DNA of 64,000 nt. Source: Candidatus Zixiibacteriota bacterium. GTDB lineage: Bacteria > Zixibacteria > MSB-5A5 > GN15 > FEB-12. The translations under genes and the position numbers were made by a program. Of the stretch, positions 9,699 through 19,489 are shown piece after piece; positions within the stretch are counted from its first letter, which is position 1, and every line of letters begins with the position of its first letter. The stretch lies in NCBI GenBank assembly GCA_024278935.1, contig JAJRSF010000033.1, forward strand, positions 132,122 through 196,121. Direction: 5' to 3'. The notes beneath the pieces were generated by a model. That model was not told the origin of the DNA, made no database searches, and saw only the letters and a program-made list of their open reading frames with translations.

Positions 9699-11558
9699 CT
9701 ACTGTGTGTAGAGTTTGATATATTTTGAAGTTATTTTTTTAAATCTTTTATAGTACAATTCATATTCTTCAAATTGGGAAGGAGCTATCTGGTATTTACC
9801 GGTTTCTTTTGTCACATTACAATAATATATGTTATCAATTTGCTTTACCTCTGTAGTAAAGAAATTAAATGATGTTTTAATTGTATCGGGCTTTATAATT
9901 TGAACCGAATCAATTTGGATCGTTGAATCAATGTGAATTGCAATAGAGTCTACGAATCTATCAGGATATCCAAAATTAATTGCATATTCACGGTCAGTTG
10001 TTTTAATTTTTGTGATATTTTTTTCTCTAAAAAACAGATAGGGATTGACATACCATTTTTTGCCAATTTTATCTACTTTCTTTTTTCCGAGAGCTTCAAT
10101 TTGCATAATAAAAGGCTTAGAAATATCATCAAAGTTTTCAAATGAGAAAGATTCTAAGCTAAAAAGAGTTTCATCGCCATTGATATATGAAATAAGGTAT
10201 TCTTCTTTTTCATTTTTTGTTTTATCAGTCAGATGATTTCGCATATACCGACCATAGTTGCCAAACCACTTATACTGACCAGAGATTTGAACAGTTTGAT
10301 CTGCCGAAATTTTCAGCACTGTCTTCCTTAGAGTCTGATTATCTTCCGGTTTGCTTGCGGGGGTTCTTCGCAAAACTCCGCCATCTTCAGTAACAACTAA
10401 CACATCGATATCTTCGTCGCCTGAATGAATTTCTCCATAGGCACATGAGCTGCAAGTTGGATCCATCCAGGTTGTGTCGTTTCCGTCAATTGCAACTGTT
10501 ATGAGATGATTAAAGTTTAGAGATGGGAAATCGGGATCAATTCTTCCGTTGCCACGAGTCAGAACTAAGACAGGGTATGCTTTGATATTTTGATTGCGTA
10601 ATTTGGAGACTAGGAGCGTTGACATATCTTTACAATCACCAAAGGCTCTTGATTCAGTTAGGAGTGCATCATATGGTTGCTAACCTCCGACACCGATTTC
10701 GATTGCGACATAGCGAATGTTTTCGATGACATCATTATATATTTCTTGAGTAGAAAAAGTTTCTTCGACTGGGACAATATTACATTTGCCTTTATAAAGT
10801 TCGTTATACCATTGTCCGATACCTTCCCAGCTTACTTCGGATAAGGCATAATCTCCGAGGGCTAATCCTTCGCAGATTAATCTAAGTCGAATTTCTTGAC
10901 GAGCATCAGGCGGTAAATATTTCAAAGATTTCAAAGCAGGTATATTGTTTAAGACCCATTGATAAGATGTTATGCCACTATATTCAGAAATAAGAGGTTG
11001 GACATCAGAGCCATAAAGTTTTGAATGGATAAGTGTGCCATCGGAACTGTTTACGACATAGGAAATAGAATCTACGGGGATAAATTCCTGGAAGATATCT
11101 CCACTAAGGTAAAACAAACTTTTGCATTCGACGGTATATTCTAAATCTATCACATACGGAAAATGCGATGTCTCCGCATCAAGATAAAAAATGCAATTAT
11201 CATCATAGCCACCCGCGGAACCATAGCCACACTGTTTATTAAAATGTTTTTTTTCTTTTGTATAGAGTTCTTTTCCGTCAATAGATGAAACTCTTAATTT
11301 TGCTTTTTTGATAGTTGTAAATTTATTTTCAATAAAATAGGCAGCATTATATTTTTCACCTAGCTTATTATATATAATCTTTCTGAGATGTACTTTGCCG
11401 GTGTAGGCACCATCGTCAATTGTATACTCCCACGTTTTAAACAAATACTTTGCACCTTTTTCAGGGATAGATTCGTCGGCAAAGCTGTTTGCTGTCATGC
11501 CTGAGAGCAGAAACAAAACAATAAATAAATATGAACTAATTTTATTCAGTTGTTTCAT
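9699..11558 (-). pseudogene. DUF3857/transglutaminase-like exported protein with intact catalytic triad, interrupted by in-frame TAG
   Basis: Second of two tandem paralogs. The start at 11558 gives a signal peptide (MKQLNKISSYLFIVLFLLSG...FADE) and overlaps the end of the upstream paralog by 17 nt. Order: DUF3857 domain, then a transglutaminase core. TAG at 10680-10682 interrupts exactly in the conserved IGVGG-x-QPY motif, where relatives usually have Tyr. Beyond it the frame continues as ESRAFGDCKDMSTLL with the catalytic Cys (codon 10632-10634), NFNHLITVAI (His) and WMDPT (Asp). Read through, it is about 619 residues. Family members are periplasmic or surface proteins of unclear role. The lesion separates the DUF3857 part from the catalytic part. 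Confidence 0.75.
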
Positions 11559-13491
11559 AGACAATAGAAATCTCTTCATCATCAAAAAGTGAAAGTTCTT
11601 CAAAAAGTTTTTTGGCTTGATTATAATTATGTGCTTTTAATTCCGGTTTAATTACTTCGAGTGTACTTGAGATTGTAATAGTTGATCCATTGACTACCGA
11701 TGTACGGCTCATTCTAATTTGCCCCATATCATTTAAGACATCTTTTGGAAGGTGTATCTCTTTTGGTACCTCATCTAAGTTAATTTTAATAACATTTTGA
11801 TAAATAAATGGGTAGGTAAAATCTATAGGGAAAAACCGTTTTTCAGATGTGAATGGGTTTTGTTCAAAAGTAAAACTCACGGGTTTGACAATGAGGTTTT
11901 CATCGAGATGTCTGACAAGTTCTTCAGATGTAAAACTTCCTGTTACAGTAAAATTATTAGATTCATCAGGAGTACATACATAGTCTCCTAGAGCTATTGC
12001 TTTCCCAACACGATCTTTTATGAAATAATCTACAAACTTATCTTGGGTAGTATTGTCGAATTCATTAAGCATGTCAGCAGCATAATACCCAGTCATGACT
12101 GACGATGTTGAGCAGACTGCGAGACCCTCGGTGCTTATATGCATAGTGGTAATATCTGACCTAGTTGAGTTGATAGGTTTTATTGTCATACGGACAAGCT
12201 GCGATTGATCACCGTCAAGAAGTAAGCCACCATTGGTTAAACACTGAGGTTGTAAAATACCGTAAAGAGAATTTCGATCAGCAACATCTAAGAATTCCCA
12301 ACTTTCACCAATTTGTACAAACGAGATAAAATAGTTAAACTGTCGACGCTCAGGGTAACTTGGGTCAAATTTACCATTAGACCGTAATGAAATCAGAACC
12401 GGCCAAGCATCAATCCCTATCGCTTTATGCATCTGTATCAATAGAAGATTTTTTGCTTCGGGAGTGCCGATTTTTTGCGTAAGCATTTCAGACATCTTGT
12501 CAAATTTAAAATAAACTGTTTCATAGTCATCAGTTGATTTAAAATTTGTTTTAATATATTCAAAAATTGCTACTGATTTTTCTTCTTGAGTTTGTAATCC
12601 CGTCGTGATTTCTTCAGCCAGTTTTTTCAGATCTTTATCTTTGTTACAATAACTATCAAACCAATTTTCCGACAACTCTGCTTGATCAAGCCAACCTTTC
12701 ACAATATGCACGACACTTGCATTCGGATAGGTGTATGAAATGAGTAAAAAACGTAATGAAGCGCGGTAGTCATTAAGAGAACTCATATACGGTTCATCTA
12801 CAATAGGAGGTAGATTTTCCATCTCCCAAGTATAGTTTTTTAATTTTTGCAATTTCCGCATTGAACCTGCACGAGGGTCAATTTTTAACTCAATAGTAGG
12901 TTTTTTATTTTTGGCAGGGACATTACTATAAAGCATATCAAACGCATAGCCAGGTGTTAATGAAACTGTTGTCGATGATTTTAGTGTATAAATTTTACTT
13001 TGAAAATACTATGGAGGTATATCCATATACCAATCTTTTTTACTTATTGTATATCGATATTCTAAAATAACTCCTTCAGAAACATTCGGAAAAGAAAACG
13101 ATTGTGTGACCCAATTGTTATGAGGTTTCTCAAAGATAGCATTTTTTTCTACCTTATGTTTTTTACCGTCAGGGGTTATAGTATGAGCTTTAAAATGTTT
13201 TAACTTTTCGTATTTCTCATAAAATCTGACCGACCGATCACCAACTTCATCAACACCAGACGCACGTAAAACTTTTATGCGTATATGGCGTTCGATTTTA
13301 ATTTTTTTGAATTCAACTTTTACTGATTGTTTGTCAAATATAATTACCGCCCCTGCTTCAGGGTAATCATCTGGGGCGGCAATGAACCATTCGGCATCAT
13401 CGATTTTTCCAAATTTTTGTGCAGTAACTGAAGAAGATATAACTAATGAAACTAAAATAAGAAAAAGGAAAAATTGATTACGTTTGCACAT
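11542..13491 (-). pseudogene. DUF3857/transglutaminase-like exported protein with degenerate active site, interrupted by in-frame TAG
   Basis: First of two tandem paralogs; about 649 residues if read through. Signal peptide MCKRNQFFLFLILVSLVISS. TAG at 13009-13011 falls in IPP-x-YFQSK, a place where the family normally has Trp (W-x-F-Q), so TGG to TAG explains it. The transglutaminase-like core lacks the catalytic Cys: where the next paralog has GDCKD this one has GTPEA (12454-12468), FNY replaces FNH, and the Asp segment is LDVADR. It would therefore be a non-catalytic relative even if expressed. DUF3858-like beta sequence follows to the C-terminus. Confidence 0.75.
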
Positions 13492-13576
13492 ACAAACTCC
13501 CCATCAAAGGTTGGTCTCTCTATTTTTAGATGTGAAAAATATAACTTTTCTCACAACCTGTCAAGCGAGTTATAAA

Positions 13577-13606
13577 AAAAGCAGTCTGTGAGTCCAGACT
13601 GCTTTT
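13577..13606 (-). terminator. Rho-independent terminator after ftsH
   Basis: AAAAGCAGTCTG and CAGACTGCTTTT form a perfect 12-bp stem with a 6-base loop, with T-rich sequence on the minus strand past the stem. It lies between the ftsH stop and the DUF3857 genes and separates the two units. Confidence 0.85.
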
Positions 13607-13617
13607 AATTTATACGA

Positions 13618-13648
13618 GCATACTGACCACCTAGGCAGGCAGTATGAC
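13618..13648 (+). repeat. Intergenic repeat, family C, copy 2
   Basis: GCATACTGAC, CACCTAGGC, AGGCAGTATGAC. Related to the elements at 26275 and 2309; it lies just downstream of ftsH. Confidence 0.55.
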
Positions 13649-13660
13649 TAATTTATACTA

Positions 13661-15598
13661 TCATTCAGGGGTTGGAGCAGGTTTCTCTTTTGCTTCTGTT
13701 CCCGATGAACGACCGATGATTTCATCAACTTCGCTGCTATCAAGAATTTCTTTTTCAAGCAGTTCCGCTGAAAGAGCATGCAGTTGTTCAAGGTTCTCAG
13801 ATAAAATCTGAGTCGCTTTTGCTTCGGCATTTTCAACAAATGCTTTTATTTCAGAGTCAATAAGCTGAGCAGTAGCATCGGAGAAGTCCTGGCTTTTTTG
13901 TAACTCTCTGCCTAAGAAAATATGTTCTTCGGTTTTACCAAAACTAACAGGACCGAGCTTTTCAGACATGCCCCAGTTACAAACCATTTTCCGAGCAAGT
14001 TTTGTTGCACGTTCTATATCGTTACCTGCACCGGTATCAAGTTGGTTGAAAACTAAAATTTCCGCAACACGTCCACCCATGAGCATCGCAAGCATTGCTT
14101 CAAGATAATCTTTGGAGTGTGTGTGACGTTCATCAACCGGAAGTGAATGAGTAACACCTAGTGCCATACCACGAGGTATGATTGTCACTTTGTGAATTGG
14201 GTCAGCTTTTGGTAAAAATTTCGCAACCAAAGTATGACCAGCTTCATGATAGGCGATAACTTTTTTCTCATCATCAGAGATAACCATAGATTTCCGAGCA
14301 GCACCCATCATAACTTTATCTTTTGCTTCTTCAAAGTCTTCCATATAAACGGCATCTTTATCACTACGAGATGCAAGCAAGGCAGCCTCGTTGACCATGT
14401 TTGCTAAATCGGCACCAGACATCCCAGGTGTACCACGAGCAAGTGTTACTAAGTCGACATCGCCTGCCATTTTTATTTTACGTACATGTACTTTTAAAAT
14501 TCCTTCGCGTCCGTTTAAGTCAGGATTACTGACAACGATTTGTCTATCAAAACGACCCGGGCGTAACAACGCAGGGTCTAATACATCGGGACGGTTGGTC
14601 GCAGCAATTAAGATAACACCTTCGTTCGTTTCGAAACCATCCATTTCAACAAGAAGCTGATTCAAAGTTTGTTCACGTTCGTCATGTCCACCACCTACAC
14701 CGGCACCACGTTGACGGCCGACGGCGTCGATTTCGTCAATAAAGATAATACATGGCGCGTTTTTCTTTCCTTGTTCAAAAAGATCTCTCACACGAGAAGC
14801 ACCAACACCAACAAACATTTCAACAAAGACAGAACCGGACATCGAGAAAAATGGTACGCCTGCTTCACCGGCAATAGCCCGAGCAAGCAGAGTTTTACCT
14901 GTTCCCGGAGGTCCTAAGAGTAAAGCACCTTTTGGAATTTTACTACCAAGTTTTTGAAATTTACCGGGTTCTTGTAGGAATTCTATAATCTCCTGAAGTT
15001 CTTCTTTTGCTTCCACAGCACCGGCAACATCGCCGAAAGTAACTTTCGGGCGGTCATCGGTGAGAAGTTTTGCTTTGCTTTTTCCAAAGTTGAAAAGTCC
15101 TTTTGCTCCGCCACCACCTTGCATCTGACGGATGAAAAAGAGCCAGATAAGAATTAAAATAATCCATGGTGCCGCAGCAGCCAGATATGTGAACATATTT
15201 GGTGACTGGTCTTTGACTGTAATTTTTATCCCGGCAGATTCGATTTTTGAAACTATCGTATAGTTAAAATCGGGAAATGGAATTCGGGTAACGAACTTTG
15301 AAAAGGTAGCACCACCTTGTGAAGATTCAAACTGTTTGGCATCTTTTAAGACACCGGTGATATTTCGGTCTTCAAAAGTCACTTCAACAATATTGCTGTT
15401 ATCAAGTTCAACATTAAATTCTGAATAGGTGATTTCGACATAGTCTCTATTCATATCTTCAAACATCGAATAGGCAAAGAAAGCTATCGCAAGCAGACCA
15501 AGCCAAAGGAGAGTAGTTTTACCCGTTCCTTTGAGTCCCTGCATATCTTTGTCATCATCTTTGTTATCTTTTTGCTTTTTCTTATTTAAATCAGCCAC
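13661..15598 (-). CDS. ftsH: ATP-dependent zinc metalloprotease FtsH
   Basis: About 645 residues. Two N-terminal membrane segments flank a small periplasmic domain, then an AAA+ domain (Walker A GPPGTGKT, Walker [12 protein letters not shown], second region of homology [20 protein letters not shown]) and an M41 protease domain (HEAGH, third zinc ligand in [12 protein letters not shown]). It degrades unstable membrane and soluble proteins. I place the start at GTG 15598 (MADLNKKK...) because GGAG lies 9 nt upstream; the same frame opens farther at TTG 15613. It is the last gene of the conserved tilS-hpt-ftsH cluster and ends before a strong terminator. The C-terminal tail is Glu/Pro-rich and short. 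Confidence 0.97.
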   Translation of the reverse strand: MADLNKKKQKDNKDDDKDMQGLKGTGKTTLLWLGLLAIAFFAYSMFEDMNRDYVEITYSEFNVELDNSNIVEVTFEDRNITGVLKDAKQFESSQGGATFSKFVTRIPFPDFNYTIVSKIESAGIKITVKDQSPNMFTYLAAAAPWIILILIWLFFIRQMQGGGGAKGLFNFGKSKAKLLTDDRPKVTFGDVAGAVEAKEELQEIIEFLQEPGKFQKLGSKIPKGALLLGPPGTGKTLLARAIAGEAGVPFFSMSGSVFVEMFVGVGASRVRDLFEQGKKNAPCIIFIDEIDAVGRQRGAGVGGGHDEREQTLNQLLVEMDGFETNEGVILIAATNRPDVLDPALLRPGRFDRQIVVSNPDLNGREGILKVHVRKIKMAGDVDLVTLARGTPGMSGADLANMVNEAALLASRSDKDAVYMEDFEEAKDKVMMGAARKSMVISDDEKKVIAYHEAGHTLVAKFLPKADPIHKVTIIPRGMALGVTHSLPVDERHTHSKDYLEAMLAMLMGGRVAEILVFNQLDTGAGNDIERATKLARKMVCNWGMSEKLGPVSFGKTEEHIFLGRELQKSQDFSDATAQLIDSEIKAFVENAEAKATQILSENLEQLHALSAELLEKEILDSSEVDEIIGRSSGTEAKEKPAPTPE

Positions 15599-15689
15599 AC
15601 ATACTCCATACAATTTTATATTTCAAGTCAACTTCTGCAAGTTATACAATAGATAGGAAAATATATTCAATCTATCGGTTATATTTATA

Positions 15690-16226
15690 TTATTTATCTA
15701 TCAGCTTTCCAATAAATGGTAAATTACGGTATTTTTGAGTATTATCCAACCCAAAACCGATAATAAATTCATTTCCAACCGTAAAACCTTTGTATTTGAT
15801 ATCAAGCTCTGCTTGATGGCTTCCCGGTTTGTCAATAAGTGTAACAAACTGAATCGTCGCAGGTTCCTTTTTACGTAATTCTTTTACAATAGTTTCCGCA
15901 GTTCTGCCGGAATCTATGACACCTTCGGCAATAATAATATGCCGTCCTTTAAGCGGAATCGGTACAGCAGAGATAAAATCTATCTTTTTTCCCTGCTTTT
16001 CACCATCTTTATACGACGATGCCGAGACAAATTCAATCTCCAAAGGGATATTTATTTCACGAATCAAATCAGCCATAAAGACAAAACAGCCTTTGAGGAC
16101 ACCGATAACAATCGGATTCATCGATTTATAATCTTCTGAGATTTCAGCACCGAGTTCAGATATCCGTTTTGCGATTATGTCTTTATCTAAGAGAATCTCA
16201 AACGGATTATTTTTGTTTACATTCAA
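15690..16226 (-). CDS. hpt: Hypoxanthine (guanine) phosphoribosyltransferase, with altered PRPP motif
   Basis: 178 residues, normal for HPRT. It salvages hypoxanthine and guanine with PRPP. Family features are VIGVLKGCFVFMADL, SSYKDGEKQGK, TLIDKPG and the end EFIIGFGLD...YRNLPFIGKL. The PRPP-binding motif reads IIIAEGVIDSGRT: the second acidic residue of the near-invariant E-D pair is Gly at position 102 (GAA GGT). That pair binds Mg and ribose hydroxyls, so activity may be reduced, or the base may be wrong in this sequence. It sits between tilS (20-nt overlap with its restored end) and ftsH, as in many bacteria. Confidence 0.93.
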   Translation of the reverse strand: MNVNKNNPFEILLDKDIIAKRISELGAEISEDYKSMNPIVIGVLKGCFVFMADLIREINIPLEIEFVSASSYKDGEKQGKKIDFISAVPIPLKGRHIIIAEGVIDSGRTAETIVKELRKKEPATIQFVTLIDKPGSHQAELDIKYKGFTVGNEFIIGFGLDNTQKYRNLPFIGKLIDK

Positions 16227-17585
16227 TTTCTAACACCTTTTTTGTATTTTTGTCAATTTTCACCCGTTCGTCAATTTGATGTCCAACGACCCAGAAAACT
16301 TTATTTTTATCTGCTACAACTACAGTTTCGTCACGGAAAACTCTTTCTACTTTTTTATCGGTAAGATAGTTGCTTATTTTTTTGAACCACGCATACCAAG
16401 TGGACAAAATTGGTCGCCATCTTTGATTGAACGAACAGACAACGGCAATTTTATTTTAGCTAAATCAAAACGCCCGACCATACCATTTTTGTTATCTTTG
16501 AGCGATCCGGTCGTTTTGTTTTTCAACCTGACAGTTATAATATAATTTATTTTATGTAGATGGCAACTTTGGTCGACATCTAATTTCTCATTAAATGAAA
16601 GTTTTTTACGGGGATATAGAACGATATAATCAGAAAATGATTTCATCTCTAATTTCCCTTTGAGAGAATGCGAGTTCTTGCCAGAAATTATCGAATCAAG
16701 CAGACGGTTGATAGTCTCTTTGTCGGGGAATAAATTATTTTCAGAAATTTTTGCAACTGCTGTCCGCAGAATCCTTTTTTGTATCCATTTGTCGCATTGG
16801 AGCAATTTCTCTTTGTGAAGCAGAATTTTATTACCGACTGAGATAGTAAGAATCTTTTTCATCTTTTTCTGTACAACCGAATCAAGGAACGTTTCTTCGT
16901 CTGAAACAGTTTCGGATAAATTTAAAATAGCTTTTTCTACCGATTGGTTCAGGTTTGTTTTCAAAATTGGGAGTAGTTTGTTGCGGATATAGTTCCGTTT
17001 AAAAACTGACTGCTTATTTGAAGCATCCTGACAAAACGACAATTTATGCTTTTCAATATAAGCTAGTATTTAATCTTTTGACATATCCAGAAGTGGGCGG
17101 ATAATAAAACCTCGCATTGGTGGGATGCCTTTGAGACCGGTCAAGCCTGTCCCCCGCAAGATTCGGAACAGAATAGTTTCTACCTGGTCATTTTGGTGAT
17201 GACCGAGGGCAACTTTGGTATAGTTATATTCTAAGGCGAGAGTTTCAAATAGTTGGTAGCGATAGTCGCGAGCGGTTTCCTCGATCCCTTTTTTGTTTTT
17301 TTCAGCGAGTGCTTTTATATCTGCTGAGACTAAGTGCAATTCAATATCCAGAGAATCGCAAAGTTGCTGGCAAAAGAGTTCTTCGGCTTTGGCTGCTTTT
17401 TTTCGAAGTTGATGATTGACATAAACAGCAGCAAGGGTAAGGTTCTGTTTTTTGCGGAGTCTGGCAAGCAGATGTAGAAGTGTCACAGAATCCGCTCCGC
17501 CTGACAATGCTACCAGTATAGAATCATGGGGAGCGATAAGATTATGTTCTTCAGAAAATCTGATAAGTTTTGGTAATAAATCCAT
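16207..17585 (-). pseudogene. tilS: tRNA(Ile)-lysidine synthase TilS, carrying an in-frame TAA and a one-base frameshift
   Basis: TilS modifies C34 of tRNA-Ile(CAU) to lysidine so AUA is read as Ile; it is normally essential. The PP-loop SGGADS is at residues 28-33, followed by TLAAVYVNHQLR, ALGHHQNDQVETILFRILRG and GFIIRPLLDMSKD. TAA at 17070-17072 then interrupts, in a place where relatives have Glu (S-R-E-E-I). The frame continues as ILAYIEKHKLSFCQDASNK...FKRNYIRNKLLP. Near 16377-16383 an A7 run (minus strand) must gain one A to join LGMRGSKK to ISNYLTDKKVERVFRD, the usual TilS end. Two lesions in an essential gene, with all motifs otherwise kept, argue for sequence error. Confidence 0.88.
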
Positions 17586-17636
17586 AGATAGAAAGTACTA
17601 CTTCAAAGCAGGAAAATCGACAAGAATCTTGTTAAA

Positions 17637-18653
17637 TCAGGTAAAACTTTTGGAAATATTTTCAAGCCCATCTTCATGACCAATCAGAACCATAATATCA
17701 TCAGCATCTAGAATCAGATCCGGTCCGGGAGCAATTATCATATCATGGTTTGGTTTTTTCACGCCTATGATCGTCACGCCAAAGTCCTGTTTCAGGTTTG
17801 AGTCTTTGAGACTTTTGCCGGAGAGCGATGAATCTATCGGCACCCGCATCTCTTCAATAGTCAGCCCACTTTCGCCCAAGGATGTTGAATGCATGAAATC
17901 AACGACATTTGGTCTGAGAGTTGCCATTGCCATTCGAATCCCTCCGAGAACATGGGGTGTGACAACATGATTAGCACCGGCTCTTTTTAGTTTTTTGATA
18001 CCTTGTTCGTAATCGGCTCTGGCAATTATATGTAAATTTTTATTCATGAATCGAGCTGTTAAAGTCAGATATACATTTTGTGCTTCATTTGGAAGAGTTG
18101 AGACAAGAGTATGTGCCGATTCGATTCCTGCTTTTCGGAGTACTTCATCTTCGGTTGCCTCGCCTTGAATAAACAGAATTGACTCTTGGTAGAGTTCGGG
18201 GACAGAATTGACATCTTTTTCAATAACGACAAACTGCACATTTTTTTTCATGAATTCAATGGCAACTTGACGCCCAACCCGACCATACCCGGCAATAATA
18301 TAATGATTTGTCATTTTATTTATCTTTCTTTCCATTTTTTTTCTCCCGTATATCTCATTGAACTGCCCTTCCATAACAAGTTGTCCTAAAATTGTCACAA
18401 CAAAACCGGTGAACATCACTCCAAAAAGAATCAGAAAAATAACAAAGAGCCTTCCCGATGGGTGCAATGTAGCTACTTCGCCAAAGCCAACAGTTGACAG
18501 AGTTATTATTGTCATGTAGAGAGCATCGAGTGGGCTAAAGTTTTCGAGAGCCATAAACCCGATCATTCCAATGACAATAATAAGTGTAAGACCCGCAAAA
18601 GCTATTTGGAGTTTTTGAGAGGAAGTCAATTGACCGTTATTTTCCATATGCAT
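17637..18653 (-). CDS. Two-TM potassium channel with RCK (TrkA-N/TrkA-C) domains
   Basis: 338 residues. TM1 at about 16-35, a pore loop with selectivity filter TVGFG (54-58), TM2 at about 66-90, then a cytosolic RCK domain with Rossmann motif YIIAGYGRVGRQVA (GYGRVG at 122-127) and a C-terminal TrkA-C domain (VPIDSSLSGKSLKD...GVTIIGV). It should pass K+ with gating by a ligand or nucleotide bound at the RCK ring; TrkA-C domains are known c-di-AMP receptors in some bacteria, and a CdaA gene is in this window (inference only). It lies 51 nt upstream of tilS and may lead that operon. Confidence 0.92.
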   Translation of the reverse strand: MHMENNGQLTSSQKLQIAFAGLTLIIVIGMIGFMALENFSPLDALYMTIITLSTVGFGEVATLHPSGRLFVIFLILFGVMFTGFVVTILGQLVMEGQFNEIYGRKKMERKINKMTNHYIIAGYGRVGRQVAIEFMKKNVQFVVIEKDVNSVPELYQESILFIQGEATEDEVLRKAGIESAHTLVSTLPNEAQNVYLTLTARFMNKNLHIIARADYEQGIKKLKRAGANHVVTPHVLGGIRMAMATLRPNVVDFMHSTSLGESGLTIEEMRVPIDSSLSGKSLKDSNLKQDFGVTIIGVKKPNHDMIIAPGPDLILDADDIMVLIGHEDGLENISKSFT

Positions 18654-18755
18654 TTAATCTAAACCTATTTATTCTGAATTTCTACAAAAACTTTTTATAA
18701 TAGTTCTCCTTGAGTTTTAGTTGACCAAAATAGATAAATTGAGTACAAATACAGA

Positions 18756-19172
18756 ATGATTTCAGAAGAGAAAACAGAAGTGTCAAAACGATATTTTTTA
18801 AAATACCATTTCCCTATGATTTTATATGCGGCAGCAATAATAGCAATTTCATCGATGACATATTTAAAGATACCTGAGATACGATTTTTGGCTTTTGACA
18901 AAGTAGCCCATCTGTTTGAATATGCCATATTTGCTTTTTTAGCCGTTCGCTCTTTTTTGCATATCTCAGATAAAATCAGCCAAAAGACTGCCTTTTTGAT
19001 GACATCGTTATTTATTGTGATTTTTGCTATATTTGATGAATATTTTGTGCAAAATCTTTCACGTCGGAACTCATCTATATATGATTTACTTGCAGATGTT
19101 GTCGGTGCATTTTTAGTTTTATTTATATATTGGATACAGCGAAAAAGAACAGTCCAAAAGGATGAATCCTGA
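18756..19172 (+). CDS. VanZ-like small membrane protein
   Basis: 138 residues with four likely membrane segments. The VanZ-like signature is there: FDKVAHLFEYAIFAFL in the second segment, DEYFVQNLSRRNSSIYDLLADVVGA before the last helix. The family is widespread with poorly defined roles (teicoplanin resistance in one case, envelope functions in others). It is divergent from the K+ channel gene. An antisense frame over the same region also looks open but has no family features. There is no strong ribosome binding site. Confidence 0.8.
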   Translation: MISEEKTEVSKRYFLKYHFPMILYAAAIIAISSMTYLKIPEIRFLAFDKVAHLFEYAIFAFLAVRSFLHISDKISQKTAFLMTSLFIVIFAIFDEYFVQNLSRRNSSIYDLLADVVGAFLVLFIYWIQRKRTVQKDES

Positions 19173-19489
19173 AACGGCAAAAACTGCTAAAACCCTTTAA
19201 CTTCTTGACTTTTTTAGAACTTTTCCTATATTGAGAATGAATTAATTTGTTTATATTTTAGTAATATTTGATAAATTACATTAACTATTCCTACTTTGAT
19301 AAACTACTACTATTACTACTAAGACTGTTCTAAAAAGAGTTTACAAAAGCTAAACTATTTTCTTCTTTTAAAGAGAAAATAAATATGAAAAAGATTTTCT
19401 CATCGAGTAAACAAGTATGCTTTTTGCAGGGAATTAATTGAATAAAAAATAAATAAACTATAAACATATAAATTGACGGGGATTCAAAA
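19173..19489. other. 317-nt gene-free leader region before the large surface protein
   Basis: Very AT-rich with no convincing gene. It holds an imperfect inverted repeat (ATTTTCTTCTTTTAAAGAGAAAAT near 19350-19380) and a 16-codon ATG frame (MKKIFSSSKQVCFLQGIN, from 19385) ending about 50 nt before the surface-protein start. I see no recognisable riboswitch. It may be an untranslated leader. Confidence 0.4.

Noticed and set aside
10674-10690. TAG CAA CCA at the second DUF3857 gene matches the viral readthrough context TAG-CAR-YYA
   Set aside because: The motif is known from eukaryotic virus translation; the other eight stops do not share it, so it is most likely chance.
18695-19180. 161-codon minus-strand ORF opposite the VanZ-like gene
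   Set aside because: The plus-strand frame has a clear VanZ-like signature and membrane pattern; the antisense frame has none.
19173-19489. Riboswitch (for example c-di-GMP type) before the large surface gene
   Set aside because: I looked for conserved GEMM-type core sequences and found none; only AT-rich leader and a weak inverted repeat.
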